From: a virus
IMG/VR virus record: IMGVR_UViG_3300030616_000416
Span: 1-26,943 of that record
DNA: 26,943 nucleotides
Direction: 5' to 3' (one strand)
The translations under genes and the position numbers were made by a program. The notes under the pieces were generated by a model. The model ran no database searches. It worked only from the letters and a program-made list of their open reading frames with translations, and was not told the origin of the DNA. Of this stretch, positions 6,640-14,089 are shown in pieces (the stretch's first letter is position 1; the number at the start of each line of letters is the position of its first letter).

Positions 6640-7324
6640 GCATTATCTCCTCACACGGTGGAATTTGGGAATCTATTCAAGGGCACAGAAGACCGTTGGG
6701 GGCGGCCGGATTGACCCCGAACAATGGATGGTGTCACGATTCCGGCTCTGGGAGAAATACTGTGTTCCGTCTGTTTTTAATCAGACCTGCCAGAACTTTA
6801 CATGGCTTGTGGTTTTTGATCCGGCAACACCACGGCATTACGTTGAACGAGCAACGGCCATTTTGCACCCCAAACACGAGATTCTGTTTGCCAACAATTT
6901 CAGGCAGGGGATTAAAGTGCGGATTGGAAAGCCGACGGTTGACCGGCTCATCACCTCGCGGTTGGATAACGATGATGCGCTCCATGTTGATTACATCAAG
7001 AAAATCCAAGAGCGGTTTCTTAGGCGCACTAAAACGGGTCTTTATGTGTTTCCGACAGGGTGGATTTGGAATCCCAGGAAGAGGAAGCTCTACCATTGTC
7101 GGTATCTCAGGAACCCGTTTCTGACATTGGTGGAGAAGCCGCAAACGAAGGTGCATACGGTTTTGGCGCACAGACATACGAAAATTGGGGAGATGTTTAA
7201 GGTACATCGGCTGGAGGGTGGGCATCGGTGGGTGCAGATAATCCACGGGGAGAACTTGGCGAACTACTGCCACGGTGACAGGGTGGATGAAAAGTTGCTG
7301 GTGGAGGGGGAGTATTGGGGATGA
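6611..7324 (+). CDS. Rhamnosyltransferase-like protein (PF11316-like), GT-A
   Basis: A 237-aa protein. Several spaced motifs fit the putative rhamnosyltransferase family PF11316: an N-terminal LLTRWN, then RLWEKYCVPSVFNQT, then FTWLVVFDP, and SRLDNDDALHVDYI (116-129), where DNDD is the metal/nucleotide-sugar site. The C-terminal half is basic. Rhamnose specificity is only the name of the family and is not shown here. It starts at ATG 6611 inside the upstream gene and ends at TGA 7322-7324, which overlaps the GT9 start (ATGA). Confidence 0.75.
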   Translation: MKLGQTPTFEHYLLTRWNLGIYSRAQKTVGGGRIDPEQWMVSRFRLWEKYCVPSVFNQTCQNFTWLVVFDPATPRHYVERATAILHPKHEILFANNFRQGIKVRIGKPTVDRLITSRLDNDDALHVDYIKKIQERFLRRTKTGLYVFPTGWIWNPRKRKLYHCRYLRNPFLTLVEKPQTKVHTVLAHRHTKIGEMFKVHRLEGGHRWVQIIHGENLANYCHGDRVDEKLLVEGEYWG

Positions 7325-8016
7325 TACTTGCCAAGAAGGCGAATGCTGAGTTTGGGTGGTTTCTGATGCGCTGGCAGGGGCATTTGCGGTATTTGTCACA
7401 GAAGCACAAGGTAAAAGTGGAGTGCGAGGATTGGCAGCGGTATTTGGTGAGTGATTTTGAGTATACGGGTGAGCCAGAGGATGAGGTGACAGAGGTACAC
7501 TATACCAAGCGGCTGCAAAGAAAAAAGCACCTGAAGCAGGAGTTCATACGCTATGGGGTGCTTGGTTCTCATCCGGGGTACGATGTTGTGATACACGCCC
7601 GGAATTTGAACAAGGGCGTTCATCGAAATTGGCCGGACGAGAAGTGGCAGGAGCTGGTGAAGGAGCTGAATGGATACCAGATTGCTTTTGTGGGCACATA
7701 CGATGGGGCGCGGTGTTGGGGCGGGGACAAGCGCGGGGTGCCGCTGGAAGAGCTGTGTAACATCATGTGTAATTCTGACTTGTTTATTGCAGAGTCTAGC
7801 GGCCCGGCACACTTGGCAAGCCTGTGTGGGTTGAACCACTTGGTGATTACGGATCGGCGAAGGTGGCGGGTGGGGTGGAAAAAGTCGCGCAATTGGAACC
7901 GTTACGTCCGTGATTGGAACCCCTTGGGCACTCCGGCATATGTGCTGGATCAGGATGACTACAATCCGCCCGTGGCGAAGGTGCTGCGGGCAATCGAGAA
8001 GAACGGGTTACTGTGA
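7321..8016 (+). CDS. GT9 (heptosyltransferase-like) glycosyltransferase
   Basis: This 231-aa protein is read from ATG 7321, which overlaps the previous stop and has GGAGGGGGAG just upstream; TTG 7315 in the same frame is less likely. The C-terminal half carries the GT9 signature: an HARN...NWPDEKWQELVKEL segment in the middle, an FVGTYDGA strand, then SDLFIAESSGPAHLASLCG (142-160), matching the donor-binding D-S-G-x-x-H-L-A motif of ADP-heptose:LPS heptosyltransferases. It is shorter than LPS heptosyltransferases (about 320-350 aa) and lacks much of the N-terminal domain. The last 19 codons are duplicated immediately downstream in degenerate form (8015-8074). Confidence 0.8.
   Translation: MILAKKANAEFGWFLMRWQGHLRYLSQKHKVKVECEDWQRYLVSDFEYTGEPEDEVTEVHYTKRLQRKKHLKQEFIRYGVLGSHPGYDVVIHARNLNKGVHRNWPDEKWQELVKELNGYQIAFVGTYDGARCWGGDKRGVPLEELCNIMCNSDLFIAESSGPAHLASLCGLNHLVITDRRRWRVGWKKSRNWNRYVRDWNPLGTPAYVLDQDDYNPPVAKVLRAIEKNGLL
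7957..8016 (+). repeat. Copy 1 of duplicated GT9 3' end
   Basis: This is the end of the intact GT9 gene, coding DYNPPVAKVLRAIEKNGLL plus stop. It is about 74% identical in DNA to 8015-8074. Most differences fall on third codon positions. Confidence 0.85.
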
Positions 8017-8074
8017 CTATAATCCGCCGGTAGAGAGGGTGCTTCATGCTATTGACAAAAACGGGCTTCTTTAG
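8015..8074 (+). pseudogene. Remnant 3' end of a second GT9 gene
   Basis: Directly after the GT9 stop, in a different frame, the DNA codes DYNPPVERVLHAIDKNGLL plus TAG. That is 15 of 19 residues identical to the end of the intact GT9 protein. The nucleotide changes are mainly synonymous, so both copies evolved as coding sequence before one lost its body. The fragment has no start of its own and begins inside the TGA of the intact gene. The simplest reading is a deletion or gene replacement between two related GT9 genes that left only the tail of the second. Confidence 0.75.
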
Positions 8075-8122
8075 AAGACAGGGCGGTGATGAATTTGCGC
8101 GTCTCAACTTTCCGGAGGTGGC
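8075..8122 (+). other. Short spacer, possibly the tail of a lost gene
   Basis: Between the GT9 remnant and the next gene, one frame codes a short peptide reading GGDEFARLNFPEVA. It ends at TGA 8124-8126, which overlaps the GTG 8123 start in the usual GTGA manner. A tiny 26-aa frame from ATG 8046 would include it. It could be the tail of another truncated gene. CCGGAGG at the right end is the Shine-Dalgarno for the next gene. Confidence 0.35.
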
Positions 8123-8881
8123 GTGATCAAAATAGCCAATATGTCACCGGAAGATATTGCACACATTGTGCCCCCAAACACAATTTTACTTGGGTATATG
8201 GGTTCAATATCACACGGTACACAGATTGTTGGCCCTGACTCGATAGACGACAAGGACATCATGGGGTGTGCGGTTGGGCCGATTGAGTGCTATTATGGGC
8301 TCAAGAAGTTTGAGCAGCGGGAGTGTAAGCGTGGTGTGTGGGACTCGGTTATCTACGAGTTGCGAAAGTATGTGTGTTTGTTGCTCAAGCAGAACCCAAA
8401 CGTTCTGGGGTTGCTCTGGCTCCAGCGCAAGGACTACATACACATTTCCCCCGCAGGCCAGCGCCTTATTGATAACCGTACCCTTTTTGTGTCGAAAAAG
8501 GCATATCACAGCTTTGTGGGATACGCCCACGGGCAGTTACATCGTATGACACATGGTGCATATCAGGGATATATGGGGCAGAAGCGCAAGCAGTTGGTTG
8601 ATAGGCATGGGTATGACACGAAGAACGCGGCACACCTTGTGCGTCTTCTCAGAATGGGCATTGAGTATTTAGTGGAGGGTGAGTTGCATGTGTTTCGTGA
8701 AGATGCCCCAGAGCTTAAGGCCATTAAGCGTGGCGAGTGGACTCTTGAGCGCGTACAGCGTGAAGCTGACAGGCTATTTGAGTTGGCGCGAGAGGCGCAT
8801 GTGAGATCATCATTGCCATCAGGGCCAGATTATGGTGGCGCGGAGAAGCTTCTTGTGTCAATTCTTAGGGACACCTTGTGA
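8123..8881 (+). CDS. RlaP-like predicted nucleotidyltransferase
   Basis: A 252-aa protein starts at GTG 8123 with GGAGG upstream. Residues 24-46 show the polymerase-beta-type nucleotidyltransferase pattern: a hydrophobic strand, GSISHGT (27-33), then DSIDDKDIMG, where Asp43 and Asp45 fit the DxD metal pair. This matches the RlaP family (PF10127), which is common in large phages. The remaining helical domain carries YAHGQLHRM and a KNAAHLVRLLRMGIEYL segment, both typical of that family. The substrate and product are unknown. In this setting it could nucleotidylate a sugar, RNA or protein. Its TGA overlaps the next GTG (GTGA). Confidence 0.75.
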   Translation: MIKIANMSPEDIAHIVPPNTILLGYMGSISHGTQIVGPDSIDDKDIMGCAVGPIECYYGLKKFEQRECKRGVWDSVIYELRKYVCLLLKQNPNVLGLLWLQRKDYIHISPAGQRLIDNRTLFVSKKAYHSFVGYAHGQLHRMTHGAYQGYMGQKRKQLVDRHGYDTKNAAHLVRLLRMGIEYLVEGELHVFREDAPELKAIKRGEWTLERVQREADRLFELAREAHVRSSLPSGPDYGGAEKLLVSILRDTL

Positions 8882-9807
8882 ACATTTACTTCCACGCCTC
8901 GGGGCCCAAGTCTGGTTTAGACAACAATGGCGGCTCCCGCACCATCCTCAAGTCTGCCGAGGTGCTGCGGGAACTAGGTCACCATGTAGACGTTGTGGCG
9001 TCCTATGATGCTTTCACATGGTTCTCTCACCCCAAGCCAATCAAGCAGGTGCCAGAGGGTGATGGTGTGGTCGTAGCTGTCAGTGCACGGGATGTGAAGA
9101 ATGCCGTCAAATATGCTCGGGGAAAGCCGGTTTATTGGTGGATACGTGGCAAGGAACTGTGGCAGATGCCCGAGGAGAAGTTGATTCAGCGGGCGAAGTG
9201 GGTGAATTGCATAGTGAACGCCGAACACTTGCGGGATTGGCTCAAATCGCATGGTGTCAAGTCAAAACTGTGCTATGCCGGGATTGACGATTTGTGGGAG
9301 CCAGAGGGTGATGACCTGTGGGACATGGCAGGGTTCAAGGCATCGGAAAATATACAAGATCCGATAGTTGTTGGGTGTCTGAAGAACATGCATCACCCCA
9401 CGAAGCGGTGGGATATGTGCCTCGATTTGTTGGGGCGGTTGGACGAGAAGCGGTTCAAGGTGATTCACACGGGTGCCCCGGACAAGACCGAAGAGCAGAT
9501 GCGGGAAATATACCAAAAATGTGATATATGGTTTGCACCATCAGAACTGGAGGGCTTTCACAATGTACCGCTGGAAGCGGGTCTATGTGGGTGTTTGGTT
9601 GTGTGTCGGCGCAGCCCTCGTGGGGGTTGTCGGGACTACGCTACTGAAGAGACTGCACACCTCTTTGACACAATTGAGGAGGCGGTCGAAGCTATTCTCC
9701 GCCCTGACTTCCGTAAGATACCACGGTTTTTCCAATATGCGTGGCCGAAGATAGGGAGCAGACACTCCAACATGGAGAAGTTTGTGGGGATATTGTGCCG
9801 AAAGTAA
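8878..9807 (+). CDS. GT4-like glycosyltransferase (GT-B fold)
   Basis: A 309-aa protein starts at GTG 8878. The N-terminus has the GT-B donor/acceptor opening: a strand NIYFHASGP, a Gly-rich loop with GGSRTI, and a helix ending in RELGHHVDVV. The C-terminal domain begins with a strand reading IVVGCLKN followed by KRWDMCLDLL. It carries the E-x7-E signature FAPSELEGFHNVPLEAGLCGC (219-239, split around Glu225 and Glu233), which holds the nucleotide-sugar ribose and phosphate. It is about 50-70 aa shorter than a typical GT4. The 3' end overlaps the next gene. Confidence 0.82.
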   Translation: MNIYFHASGPKSGLDNNGGSRTILKSAEVLRELGHHVDVVASYDAFTWFSHPKPIKQVPEGDGVVVAVSARDVKNAVKYARGKPVYWWIRGKELWQMPEEKLIQRAKWVNCIVNAEHLRDWLKSHGVKSKLCYAGIDDLWEPEGDDLWDMAGFKASENIQDPIVVGCLKNMHHPTKRWDMCLDLLGRLDEKRFKVIHTGAPDKTEEQMREIYQKCDIWFAPSELEGFHNVPLEAGLCGCLVVCRRSPRGGCRDYATEETAHLFDTIEEAVEAILRPDFRKIPRFFQYAWPKIGSRHSNMEKFVGILCRK

Positions 9808-10505
9808 GTGTCTGTGTGCCCCTCTATAACTATGATCGCCACATCGTGGATTGTTTGCTGTCGTGTATCTGCCAGCCAGAGAGAGATATTGAGGTAGTTG
9901 TGGTGGACGATTGCTCCACCGACCGCTCGTTGGAGTTCGCCCGGATGATGGAATCGGTTGATTCCCGCATACGGGTATTGGCCCATGCGGAGAATCTCGG
10001 CTATTCTGCGGCAAAAAACACCGCGATACGGGCCGCTAACTCTCCATATATCAGGATGTTAGACAGCGATGATATGCTAACGCTCGTGGGAATCACCAAG
10101 CCCCTCAAGGCCATTGAGGAAACAGGTGCCGATTTTGTTCATGGGATAGCTTACAAGTTGGATGGCAAAAACTCCACGGCAGGATATGCTCAAGCTCTGC
10201 GGAAGCAGCACAGACTGTCTTTTGACCGGCGCCCGGACATACATGCTCAGGGGGTTCTGTATCGGCGGGATTTGCATAAAAATTATGGGTATTATCCGGC
10301 AACCCTGCGGTCTCGCTCGGATAAATTCATGTGGCGATTATTTCAACATCGCGGCGTGAAGATGCACAAGATAGACTCGAAGCTTGCTTTTTACCGCATA
10401 CATGGTAAATCTATGCAGGCATACCGCAATGCTCACCCAAAGTACAACAAAGAACAGACCGATGAGCTGAGGCGTCTTTTGCGTGCGGAGGGGATAACGT
10501 GGTAG
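9795..10505 (+). CDS. GT2 family glycosyltransferase
   Basis: This 236-aa protein is read from GTG 9795, 13 bases inside the previous gene. An upstream extension to 9741 is rejected because family similarity begins at PKVSVCVPLYNYD. It has the standard GT2 motifs: VVDDCSTD (36-43) for nucleotide binding, NLGYSAAKNTAI (67-78), and the DSDD metal site (90-93). The C-terminal segment RSRSDKFMWRLFQ sits where the ED/QxxRW catalytic region is expected. It probably adds one sugar from a UDP- or similar donor. GGAGGGG near its end serves as the Shine-Dalgarno of the next gene. Confidence 0.88.
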   Translation: MPKVSVCVPLYNYDRHIVDCLLSCICQPERDIEVVVVDDCSTDRSLEFARMMESVDSRIRVLAHAENLGYSAAKNTAIRAANSPYIRMLDSDDMLTLVGITKPLKAIEETGADFVHGIAYKLDGKNSTAGYAQALRKQHRLSFDRRPDIHAQGVLYRRDLHKNYGYYPATLRSRSDKFMWRLFQHRGVKMHKIDSKLAFYRIHGKSMQAYRNAHPKYNKEQTDELRRLLRAEGITW

Positions 10506-11401
10506 TTCTCATCCATGTGAGTCGCCGGAGAACAACGGGGAAAGACAAGTTTCTGGGTCGCCTGTCTGACGAAATTGAGCGGCAGGGTCACAAGGTTGTA
10601 CGCTCTCCCAAGGAAAAGCACGACATCTATTTGGACAGAATATCGTTCAAGTGGGATACGGGGGCGCCACGGATTCTGCGGTTGAACGGGGTACACATAA
10701 ACTCAGACCGTCCGATGAAGAAGCCCAATGACGAAATACGGCATCACGCCAAGCGGGCTGATGGGATAGTGTATCAGTCGCAGTTTTGCAAACAGATGAA
10801 CGAGCGGTATGCCACGTATGGGCTGAAAATACCCAATCGTGTGATATTCAACGGCGCTCCGGTGGTGAGGCGGCGCTCAAAGCTGGCAACACTCTATGAC
10901 CGTACTTTTGTGGCATGTGCCAGATGGCGCCCACACAAGCGGCTGAATGACATTGTTGAGGCATTTGGACTAGCTAACATTCCCAATGCAGAGCTGGTTG
11001 TGTTAGGTAAGGTTACTCCTCGTTGTGTGCCGAATGTGCGTTTTATGGGGACGGTGAGCCAAGATGTGGTTGAGGCGCTGATGACCAATGCGGTGGCGTC
11101 AATACACATTGCGTATCTTGATTGGTGTCCAAACAGCGTTGTCGAGGCACAGATGTGTGGGTGTCCGGTGATAACAAACAACGTGGGGGGCACGCGGGAA
11201 ATTGCCCCAGAGCATGTGGTGGAAATCGACCCGGAATACTACGGCAAATCCGTGCGTTTGTATCACCCCCCATTGGTGGATCGACACAAGATTGCGAGTG
11301 CCATGTGGGCCTCGCTGAAGTGGGAACCCCCACAGACAGATCACATAGACATACGGAACGTGGCGAAACAGTATATTGAGTTCATGGAGACGTTGCTATG
11401 A
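10499..11401 (+). CDS. GT4 family glycosyltransferase
   Basis: A 300-aa protein starts at GTG 10499. Its N-terminal Rossmann half includes RLNGVHINSD, and SQFCKQMNERY is the usual linker helix. ARWRPHKRLNDIVEAF (141-156) matches the GT4 R-x4-K-x-hh-D-hhEAF motif that binds the donor diphosphate. LDWCPNSVVEAQMCGCPVI (207-225, Glu216) is the nucleotide-ribose signature, followed by NNVGGTREIA. All the main GT4 elements are present although the protein is short. ATG 11398 of the next gene overlaps its TGA. Confidence 0.9.
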   Translation: MVVLIHVSRRRTTGKDKFLGRLSDEIERQGHKVVRSPKEKHDIYLDRISFKWDTGAPRILRLNGVHINSDRPMKKPNDEIRHHAKRADGIVYQSQFCKQMNERYATYGLKIPNRVIFNGAPVVRRRSKLATLYDRTFVACARWRPHKRLNDIVEAFGLANIPNAELVVLGKVTPRCVPNVRFMGTVSQDVVEALMTNAVASIHIAYLDWCPNSVVEAQMCGCPVITNNVGGTREIAPEHVVEIDPEYYGKSVRLYHPPLVDRHKIASAMWASLKWEPPQTDHIDIRNVAKQYIEFMETLL

Positions 11402-12063
11402 GGTGTGCCGTTCTGGGAAGGGGAAAGAGCCTTGCGCTGTGGAACGCCATTCCGGCGAGGCCGTTGTTTGACCTGATCTATCTTGTGAATGACTGTTCCG
11501 AGGAGTCGCGGCGCATAGGGTTGACTGCGGAAGACGGAACGATAGAGCACGTATTCGGCCGTAAAAACGCAACGGTGCTAACCAGGGAGACATACGAGAG
11601 GCTGAATGTCAAAACGGCATGGGTGAATGCGCTTGGGGTGGACAATATACGGAACATGAAGCGGATGCTGCAATCCATACCCCAGCAGACAAAGGTTCAC
11701 ACTCGCCCCCCGTGTATGTACGACCGGGGGTATTTGCCGATAGGCTGGAAGAAGCTGCTTCGTGGGGTTACGTCGGCGGCGAGGCGGTCAGACAACGGCA
11801 ATGCGTGGCCCACGACCGGTCTGTATGCCATAGGGCTTATGCTGGCGAAGAATAGCCCGAGTGAGGTGTGGTTGTTCGGGTTTGATTTTTACCGCGACAA
11901 GTACCTGATTAAGGCGAATCGCCCCCACCAGAACCAGGGGGCTGCCAAGGTGCAAATGATGTATCGGTATTTGCAGAAGCTTGTGGATGAATTTGCGGAA
12001 ACGCAGTTCTATTCGGCAACGGATTTGGGTATGGAGGGTGAGAATTGGCACTTAATCCGGTGA
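11398..12063 (+). CDS. Sialyltransferase-fold protein (GT29/GT42-like)
   Basis: This 221-aa protein has the architecture of small bacterial sialyltransferases such as Campylobacter CstII. A first strand and glycine loop (AVLGRGKSL, 4-12) occupies the GNGPSL position. An Asn after the second strand (YLVNDC, Asn31) follows. WPTTGLYAIGLML (137-149) matches the S/T-G-helix, then comes WLFGFDFYRDK, the family's G-D/F-FY element. NRPHQNQ with His177 falls near the expected catalytic His. Such enzymes transfer sialic acid from CMP-sialic acid. It differs at several positions, so GT29, GT42 or a DUF115/MptE-like relative are all possible. Two more proteins of this type occur at 22725 and 25301. Confidence 0.65.
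   Translation: MRCAVLGRGKSLALWNAIPARPLFDLIYLVNDCSEESRRIGLTAEDGTIEHVFGRKNATVLTRETYERLNVKTAWVNALGVDNIRNMKRMLQSIPQQTKVHTRPPCMYDRGYLPIGWKKLLRGVTSAARRSDNGNAWPTTGLYAIGLMLAKNSPSEVWLFGFDFYRDKYLIKANRPHQNQGAAKVQMMYRYLQKLVDEFAETQFYSATDLGMEGENWHLIR
12033..12038 (+). promoter_or_regulatory. Shine-Dalgarno favouring TTG 12045
   Basis: GGAGGG lies 6 bases before TTG 12045. The competing start GTG 12060 (a GTGA overlap with the previous stop) has no comparable site, so TTG is preferred. The two choices differ by five residues. Confidence 0.5.
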
Positions 12064-12599
12064 AGCTCATTTCTGTTGCCAAAGTTGTGGACAGTCAGTA
12101 TCGCAACGGCAAGTTTAATCGCATGGACATGATTATGCGGCTGCTGTGTGCCGAAGAGGGGGGCAAATGGTGGAAGCAGTATCGGAAGATGCAGCATATT
12201 CGCATCAACAAGATACGCAAGATTCGCCCAAACAAGTGGCCGTCGGGATATGAAAAGAGGCGCGTCAAGGACTTTCTGGCGCTGCTGGAGTCGTTTGCCG
12301 AGAAGGGGTATGACATGTCGGTGAAGGGCATACGGCTTGACCGGGACTTGGAAATTGTGAACGGGTCGCACCGCCTTGCGTGCTGTATACTGAATGGAAT
12401 AAGTGAGATACCAGTACAATGGCCTCCGGAGAGTACAAAGGTGCGACGGCCATATGCGCTGAAATGGTTCAAGAAGCACGGGTTTTCAAAGCGAGTTCTT
12501 AGGGGGCTTGAGGCGCGGCGCCGAAAGCTGTTGAAGGATTTGGGACTCAAAGACAGGACAACAGATGAGTATTTTGAAAACAACATCGGGTGGGGCTAG
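12045..12599 (+). CDS. ParB/sulfiredoxin-fold protein (first of three)
   Basis: A 184-aa basic protein. It carries the ParB/Srx-fold signature: EIVNGSHRLACCILNG (103-118), equivalent to the DGxHR nucleotide-phosphate-binding motif, preceded by a strand VKGIRLDRDL and by a helix KDFLALLESFAEKGYD, as in ParB N-terminal domains. The Arg/Lys-rich C-terminus (about 129-170) is helical. Members of this fold bind CTP or ATP; some are DNA-partition CTPases, some nucleases, and some small-molecule kinases such as free-serine kinases. It sits directly before neuB and overlaps it by 35 bases. A role in sugar phosphorylation or CTP use is speculative. Confidence 0.7.
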   Translation: MALNPVKLISVAKVVDSQYRNGKFNRMDMIMRLLCAEEGGKWWKQYRKMQHIRINKIRKIRPNKWPSGYEKRRVKDFLALLESFAEKGYDMSVKGIRLDRDLEIVNGSHRLACCILNGISEIPVQWPPESTKVRRPYALKWFKKHGFSKRVLRGLEARRRKLLKDLGLKDRTTDEYFENNIGWG

Positions 12600-13437
12600 G
12601 GTTATTTGTGAGTGCTGCTGCAACCATCAGGGCGATTTGGACATTGCCAGAGAGATGGTGGTGGTTGCTGCAACGTATTGCAAGGTAGACTACGTTAAAT
12701 TCCAGAAACGATGCGTGTGGGACTTGCTGACCGATGAGCAGTATGTGCGTCCATACGATGGGCCGAATTCCTTTGGAGCAACATATGGGGAGCATCGTGA
12801 GGCGCTGGAATTTTCCATGCCGGAGCATTATACCCTACGCGACCTGTGCCACCAGCATGGTGTAGGGTATGGGTGTTCTGTGTGGGACAAGACCTCTGCG
12901 CGGCAGTTGGTGGAGATGAGGCCAGACCTGTTGAAGATACCGTCTGCGAAGAACCACGATATTGACATGATGGCATGGATACTTGAGCGATACGAGGGGC
13001 CGCTGCATGTGTCCTGTGGCATGATGACCAAGGACGAACGGGACAATTTGCGCCGCCTTACGAGTGAGTGGAAGGGGCGCATTGTGGTGTACCATTGTAC
13101 GTCGGCATATCCGGTGGAATTTGAGGACGTGTGCTTGGCTGAGATTGACCTGTTGCGGCGAGAGTGGTCACATGCGGCGGCCGTGGGGTTCTCCGGTCAC
13201 CATCGTGGCATTGCGGTGGATATTGCGGCGGTGGAGCGTGGGGCACAATGGGTTGAGCGGCATTTCACGCTGGACAGGACGTGGAAGGGCACAGACCACG
13301 CGGCGTCGCTGGAGCCTGACGGCATGAAGCGGCTGGTGCGGGACTTGCGGAATGTGCGGGTGGCAAGCGGCGTGAAGGAGAAGGACATCCTCGATTGCGA
13401 AGTCCCCAACCGGAGGAAGCTCAAGGGTGAAGACTAG
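12565..13437 (+). CDS. neuB-like: NeuB-type nonulosonate (sialic acid) synthase lacking the SAF domain
   Basis: Enzymes of this family condense phosphoenolpyruvate with an N-acyl-mannosamine-type sugar to make a 9-carbon nonulosonic acid. The TIM barrel is intact by eye: ICECCCNHQGD with Glu16 and Asn20-His21, VKFQK (44-48), LKIPSAKN (123-130), YHCTSAYP (176-183), VGFSGHH (207-213), ERHFTLDR (231-238), GTDHAASLEPD (242-252). Family members are usually about 330-350 aa with a C-terminal antifreeze-like SAF domain. This one stops at 290 aa, right after the barrel and the PNRRKL segment. It starts at ATG 12565 (weak AGGAC site) and is followed by a NeuA-like gene that overlaps its end by 11 bases. 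The exact sugar (Neu, Leg, Pse or other) cannot be decided. Confidence 0.88.
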   Translation: MSILKTTSGGARVICECCCNHQGDLDIAREMVVVAATYCKVDYVKFQKRCVWDLLTDEQYVRPYDGPNSFGATYGEHREALEFSMPEHYTLRDLCHQHGVGYGCSVWDKTSARQLVEMRPDLLKIPSAKNHDIDMMAWILERYEGPLHVSCGMMTKDERDNLRRLTSEWKGRIVVYHCTSAYPVEFEDVCLAEIDLLRREWSHAAAVGFSGHHRGIAVDIAAVERGAQWVERHFTLDRTWKGTDHAASLEPDGMKRLVRDLRNVRVASGVKEKDILDCEVPNRRKLKGED

Positions 13438-14089
13438 AGCGCTGATACCAATTCGGGCGGGGAGTAAGGGCATTCCCAACAAGAACATGAAGGAGATGTG
13501 CGGCAAGCCCCTATGCTATTGGGTTATTGATGCGGCTTTGGGGGCCAAATCTGTGGACGAGGTGTGGGTGAGTACCGACTATGACGAAGACATTGTTGGG
13601 CACATCGAGCCATGTCTTGGTGTGCGAGTTTTGTATCGTCCCGCATGGCTTGCTACCGATACCGCAACCTCGGACGATGTTCTGCGGCACTTCTGTTGGT
13701 CTGAGTGTGAGCCGGATGACGTAGTGGTGATGCTTCAGGCGACAAGCCCGCTGACTACTGGCAAGGATATAGACGGGGCTGTTGATAAGAGTACAAAGCA
13801 CGACAGTCTTCTGTCTGTTGTAAATCCGAGGTGCTGTTTCTATTGGGACGAGGATGGTTGTCCAATTAATTATAATCCAAGCACACGACCGTTTCGTGGC
13901 GAGATTAAAAAGATATGCATGGAAAACGGGGCTATATACATAACTAGCGCGGGCGCTTGTATGAGGGGCGAACCCCGTATCTGGGGTGATACAGGTATGT
14001 ATATGATGCCCCCAGAGACAGCCACAGAGATAGACACCCCCGAAGATTGGGACATCGTGGAGAAGCTGCTTGAAGCTCGCCTTTCGTAG
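13427..14089 (+). CDS. neuA-like: CMP-nonulosonate cytidylyltransferase, NeuA-like (first copy)
   Basis: This 220-aa enzyme would activate the NeuB product with CTP to give a CMP-sugar. The signature IPIRAGSKGIPNKN (7-20) binds CTP. WVSTDYDED (47-55), RPAWLATDTATSDDVL (71-86) and LQATSPLT (103-110) follow. ENGAIYIT (166-173) and TEIDTPEDWDIVE (200-212) supply the metal-site Asp region. Length and order match bacterial CMP-sialic acid synthetases without the extra C-terminal phosphatase domain. It starts at GTG 13427 with GGAGGAAG upstream. The last codons overlap the TTG start of the next gene. Confidence 0.88.
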   Translation: MKTRALIPIRAGSKGIPNKNMKEMCGKPLCYWVIDAALGAKSVDEVWVSTDYDEDIVGHIEPCLGVRVLYRPAWLATDTATSDDVLRHFCWSECEPDDVVVMLQATSPLTTGKDIDGAVDKSTKHDSLLSVVNPRCCFYWDEDGCPINYNPSTRPFRGEIKKICMENGAIYITSAGACMRGEPRIWGDTGMYMMPPETATEIDTPEDWDIVEKLLEARLS

